Below are positions 61,135 to 64,000 of a DNA stretch of 64,000 bases, piece after piece. Position 1 is the stretch's first letter, and each line of letters opens with the position of its first letter. The stretch covers positions 248,001 through 312,000 of the forward strand of contig JBOEGZ010000007.1 of assembly GCA_050633705.1 (NCBI GenBank). Reading direction: 5' to 3'. This DNA is from JAJFHI01 sp050633705. Its GTDB lineage: Bacteria; Pseudomonadota; Alphaproteobacteria; Rhizobiales; Hyphomicrobiaceae. The notes beneath the pieces were generated by a model, which was not told the DNA's origin, searched no databases, and saw nothing but the letters and a program-made list of their open reading frames with translations. A program made the position numbers and the translations under genes.

Positions 61135-62130
61135 TTGTCAGATCGCGTCACGCTCAAATCCATAGCTCAAGATCTCGGAATTTCGCATATGACGGTGTCA
61201 CGTGCTTTGTCCGATCATCCAAGCGTTCAACCCCAGACCCGCGCCAAGGTTTTGCGACGGGCTAAGGAGCTTGGATACGTCAAGAGCGCTGCTGCCAAAG
61301 CAATGCGCGGTGACGGCATGAAAATTGTTGGACTGATGTTGCCCAACATTACGAACGAGTTTTATGCCCGATTTGCAAATGAGTTGGCATTGGCTTGCAC
61401 TGCAAAGTCTTATCAATTGATCGTCCATCTCACCAATGATGACGCCTACACCGAGCAGGCCTCGCTCGTGCAATTGCGCGAAGTGCAGGCGCATGCTGTT
61501 GCGATGGTGCCGGCTCCTGGACAAGCTAACAACTCCGGCAACCGCAACTTGCCTCATCGCATGCGGGTTGTGCAATTTATTCGAGAGAAACCGGCCGACA
61601 AACCGTTTGCATCCGTACTCGTTGATGACCGCGATGCGCTGCGGGACGCTGTGCTTCATCTCGCAAAGATGGGCCATAAATCAATTGCTTACATTGGAGG
61701 TCGTACAACGCTTTCCACTGGTCGGCGGCGTTTTAATGCCTATCGCAGAGGTCTCATTGCAGCAGGCCTAGGCGAAGACACGAATTATGTTTATTCGGGC
61801 CCGCCGACTTTTGAGATGGGCGAACGGCATGCAGAGCAGATCCTCGATGCGTGTAAGGCCACCGCAATTGTTTGTGGTGGATTCGAAATATCGAGCGGAG
61901 CGTTAAATGCGATTATGGGACGGGACATATCGCTGAACAAAGACCTTGCCTTTGTCGGATATGGTGATCCCTCGTTTTATGCCTGGATTGGTGGTGGGAT
62001 AACAACTGTCCATGTACCCGTTGTTGCTCTCGCACATCGCACTGCAGAACTACTGACATTAGACACACTCTCAGAAGCTGAAAGTCTCAGAACCAAGACC
62101 TCGCTTAAGGCTCACCTTCGGATACGATAA
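61135..62130 (+). CDS. LacI-family transcriptional regulator
   Basis: A 331-residue regulator: helix-turn-helix and hinge at residues 4-55 (TLKSIAQDLGISHMTVSRAL), then a periplasmic-binding-protein-like ligand domain (VGLMLPNITNEFYARFANELALA in part, IAYIGGRTTLSTGRRR, FVGYGDPSFYAW). The start is set at TTG 61135 because GAGGAGGA lies just before it; ATG at 61111 would add 8 residues without a ribosome site. A longer frame open to the left is antisense to the kinase gene and not coding. LacI proteins bind sugars or related metabolites; this one probably represses the kinase-enolase pair. Confidence 0.92.
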   Translation: MSDRVTLKSIAQDLGISHMTVSRALSDHPSVQPQTRAKVLRRAKELGYVKSAAAKAMRGDGMKIVGLMLPNITNEFYARFANELALACTAKSYQLIVHLTNDDAYTEQASLVQLREVQAHAVAMVPAPGQANNSGNRNLPHRMRVVQFIREKPADKPFASVLVDDRDALRDAVLHLAKMGHKSIAYIGGRTTLSTGRRRFNAYRRGLIAAGLGEDTNYVYSGPPTFEMGERHAEQILDACKATAIVCGGFEISSGALNAIMGRDISLNKDLAFVGYGDPSFYAWIGGGITTVHVPVVALAHRTAELLTLDTLSEAESLRTKTSLKAHLRIR

Positions 62131-62981
62131 TGGCTGACTTTCAAAATCGAAAATTTGAACGTTTTTTATCGCTGCGAGCTCAGATGAGGCGCGCGCAGGT
62201 GATACGAGAAACATAAATCGGTCTGTGCCAGATCGAGGGGGCAAAATAACTCCACGGCGCATCGACCGTTTATGCTGGAAAAAATCAAATGCTTGTGGTG
62301 AGGGCTCTCGGATAACGGCGATTCGAGGTATTGGAGAAGTTGCGACGAGTTGGGCAACGAGCGTTGCCCTCCAGGTGCCGTGTAGAGATCGCGTTGTCCA
62401 AGTTTAGCGATGGCGTTTGGTCATGTTGGGTGCGATACATCCACTTTTGCGGCAAGCTCTCCTTCTTTAATAAGCCTTTCACCAGATATAAAGAATACAA
62501 TGCAATTGACACGTTTCAGGGTGACGTTCTCAATTTGCTATGCGATGGCTTCAATGGAGGTTTGCGTCAATTGCATTGGAGTCATGTCTGCGACCTTCTG
62601 TGCTGTTTGACGTTGGTTTAGATCCGAGCCCTTCTTTGGTCAGACAATTTGCCTGGTTAAGTCCTTCAGTGTGTCGTGGTAGGAAATATTAACCAATACG
62701 CACTTTGTATATGTTGCCTTCCACTCATATCTACTGACTAAGTGATAACTCATCTATAAATCCGCATCGGAAGTTACAAAAGTTGAGCCTGACCTCAAGA
62801 CTTACATTAATCAGTCGCTCGTATTGGGTTGCGCTTTTCGTTCCGGCATTGGGTGAAAAATCATTTTGACTAATTGCCCTGCTAGGAGGTAATCGTCATT
62901 CAATTATTCGTGCTGGCCATGTGGCAATCTGCTGTCGCCTACAGTTGAAGGTCCGCCTTGCGCGTAAATTTGGAGATACCA
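62131..62981. other. Intergenic region before aceE
   Basis: About 850 bases without a supported gene. Short frames have no ribosome site or recognisable product. It should hold the aceE promoter; I could not find a clear PdhR-like site. Confidence 0.5.
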
Positions 62982-64000
62982 ATGGCTGGAATTGATGACG
63001 TTGCTAAACAGCAAGAGTGGGTCGATGCGATAAATTCGGTGATTGCATTTGAGGGCACCGGACAAGCTGACGATTTGCTAGAAAGTGCTGTTGATGCAGC
63101 CCGCAGAGCAGGCGCGAAGCTCCCGTTTGCATCGAATACAGCGTACATGAATACGATCCCGGCTGATAAGCAGCCAAGCTACCCTGGCGATCGAGAGTTA
63201 GAAAACAAAGTGCGTGCTGCGATTCGCTGGAATGCTGCGGCGATCGTTTTGAAAGCCAATAAGAAGAGCTCCGATCTTGGCGGGCATATTGCGTCCTTCC
63301 AGTCAGCAGCAACGCTCTATGCAACGGGGTTCACACACTTCTGGAATGCCCCACACGAGGGCCATGGTGGTGATCTCTTATTTTTCCAGGGACACTCTGC
63401 GCCAGGAATATACGCACGGGCCTTCATCGAAGGCCGTCTCAGTGAAGAGCAGGTCTTGAATTTCCGCCAGGAAGTCGATGGTAACGGCGTTTCATCTTAT
63501 CCACACCCTTGGCTGATGCCGGATTTCTGGCAGTTCCCAACGGTTTCGATGGGCCTTGGTCCGATTACCGCGATTTATCAGGCGCGTTTTCTCAAGTACC
63601 TTCAAGGACGTGGCTTGGCAGAGACCGCCAACCGTCATGTCTGGGTGTTCTGCGGTGATGGTGAAATGGATGAGCCCGAAAGTCTCGGTGCGATTGGCCT
63701 TGCAGGACGCGAGAAGCTGGACAACCTAATTTTCGTGGTCAACTGCAACCTGCAGCGCCTTGATGGACCGGTGCGCGGCAATGGCAAAATCATCCAGGAA
63801 CTAGAGGGTGATTTTAGAGGTTCGGGTTGGAATGTCATCAAGTGCGTGTGGGGATCACAATGGGATCAGCTTATTGCCCGCGATACCACGGGGCGCTTAC
63901 GCCAGTTGATGGAAGAATGCCTGGATGGTGAATACCAGGATTTCAAATCAAAGGATGGTTCTTACATTCGCCAAAACTTCTTTGGGCGCTACCCGGAGAC
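62982..64000 (+). CDS. aceE: Pyruvate dehydrogenase E1 component, homodimeric type (5' part)
   Basis: The first 339 or so codons of a gene that runs off the window. The E1 enzyme decarboxylates pyruvate with thiamine diphosphate and passes acetyl to E2. Seen are NTIPADKQPSYPGDRELE, the FWNAPHEGHGGDLLFFQGHSAPG-type substrate loop (split across 105-130), PHPWLMPDFWQFPTVSMGLGP in part, and the thiamine diphosphate motif GDGEMDEPES (from about residue 225) ending at NCNLQRLDGPVRGNGK. This is the AceE single-chain form, not the alpha-beta type. ATG at 62982 follows TTTGGAGA. The E2 and E3 genes are expected to the right. Confidence 0.95.
   Translation, partial: MAGIDDVAKQQEWVDAINSVIAFEGTGQADDLLESAVDAARRAGAKLPFASNTAYMNTIPADKQPSYPGDRELENKVRAAIRWNAAAIVLKANKKSSDLGGHIASFQSAATLYATGFTHFWNAPHEGHGGDLLFFQGHSAPGIYARAFIEGRLSEEQVLNFRQEVDGNGVSSYPHPWLMPDFWQFPTVSMGLGPITAIYQARFLKYLQGRGLAETANRHVWVFCGDGEMDEPESLGAIGLAGREKLDNLIFVVNCNLQRLDGPVRGNGKIIQELEGDFRGSGWNVIKCVWGSQWDQLIARDTTGRLRQLMEECLDGEYQDFKSKDGSYIRQNFFGRYPE

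Overview
The window looks like part of an alphaproteobacterial chromosome, most probably from an aerobic, heterotrophic and partly methylotrophic member of the Hyphomicrobiales or a relative. This rests on gene content: a lanthanide-type PQQ alcohol dehydrogenase, a single-chain pyruvate carboxylase, the homodimeric AceE-type pyruvate dehydrogenase E1, TRAP transport, an imelysin/diheme iron-uptake set, and Ior-type molybdenum hydroxylases. GC content was not computed; by eye it is near 50 percent. No tRNA, rRNA, IS element or CRISPR array was recognised.

Layout. 1-11.7 kb: the 3' end of an autotransporter-like barrel, a SulP transporter, a GFA-fold protein, a membrane-anchored coiled-coil protein, a cold-shock protein, a TetR regulator with an AhpD-like peroxidase-fold gene, a SnoaL-like protein, YghU, a Kef-type antiporter and a crotonase. 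11.7-17.9 kb: an exbB-exbD-tonB operon divergent from a large TonB-dependent receptor. 18-24.5 kb: glpK with an SDR, DUF2478, MarC, an outer-membrane barrel, a MoaD-like protein and a cupin. 25-29.4 kb: imelysin, porin and diheme oxidoreductase. 29.4-38.7 kb: pyruvate carboxylase, alpha/beta hydrolase, DMT exporter, and a two-subunit molybdenum hydroxylase.

39.2-49.5 kb is a coherent catabolic island. It holds a TRAP transporter (binding protein plus a fused DctQ-DctM permease), a VOC protein, a two-subunit 3-oxoacid CoA-transferase, an SDR, a GntR regulator, a 3-hydroxyacid dehydrogenase and a beta-keto-acid cleavage enzyme. Near-identical palindromes with the core GTGTGATCACAC lie in its two central intergenic regions and very probably are the GntR operators. 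The inferred route is uptake of a 3-hydroxy acid, oxidation to a 3-keto acid, cleavage with acetyl-CoA to acetoacetate, and activation of acetoacetate by the CoA-transferase.

50.4-57.3 kb is the most unusual region. A SoxYZ-like carrier is divergent from a lanthanide-signature PQQ alcohol dehydrogenase. Next come a natural fusion of a XoxJ-like periplasmic binding protein with a cytochrome c domain, an ExbB/MotA-like channel protein, a single-span protein with a DUF2135-like periplasmic domain, a small membrane protein and a lipoprotein. The spacing suggests one operon. An ion-driven machine serving a periplasmic quinoprotein would be new as far as I know. A tandem 15-bp TAAGTTATC array sits upstream.

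57.4-64 kb: a TetR regulator, a divergent enolase paralogue that lacks the usual active-site histidine, overlapping with a small-molecule kinase and divergent from a LacI regulator with a perfect palindrome between them, then the 5' part of aceE.
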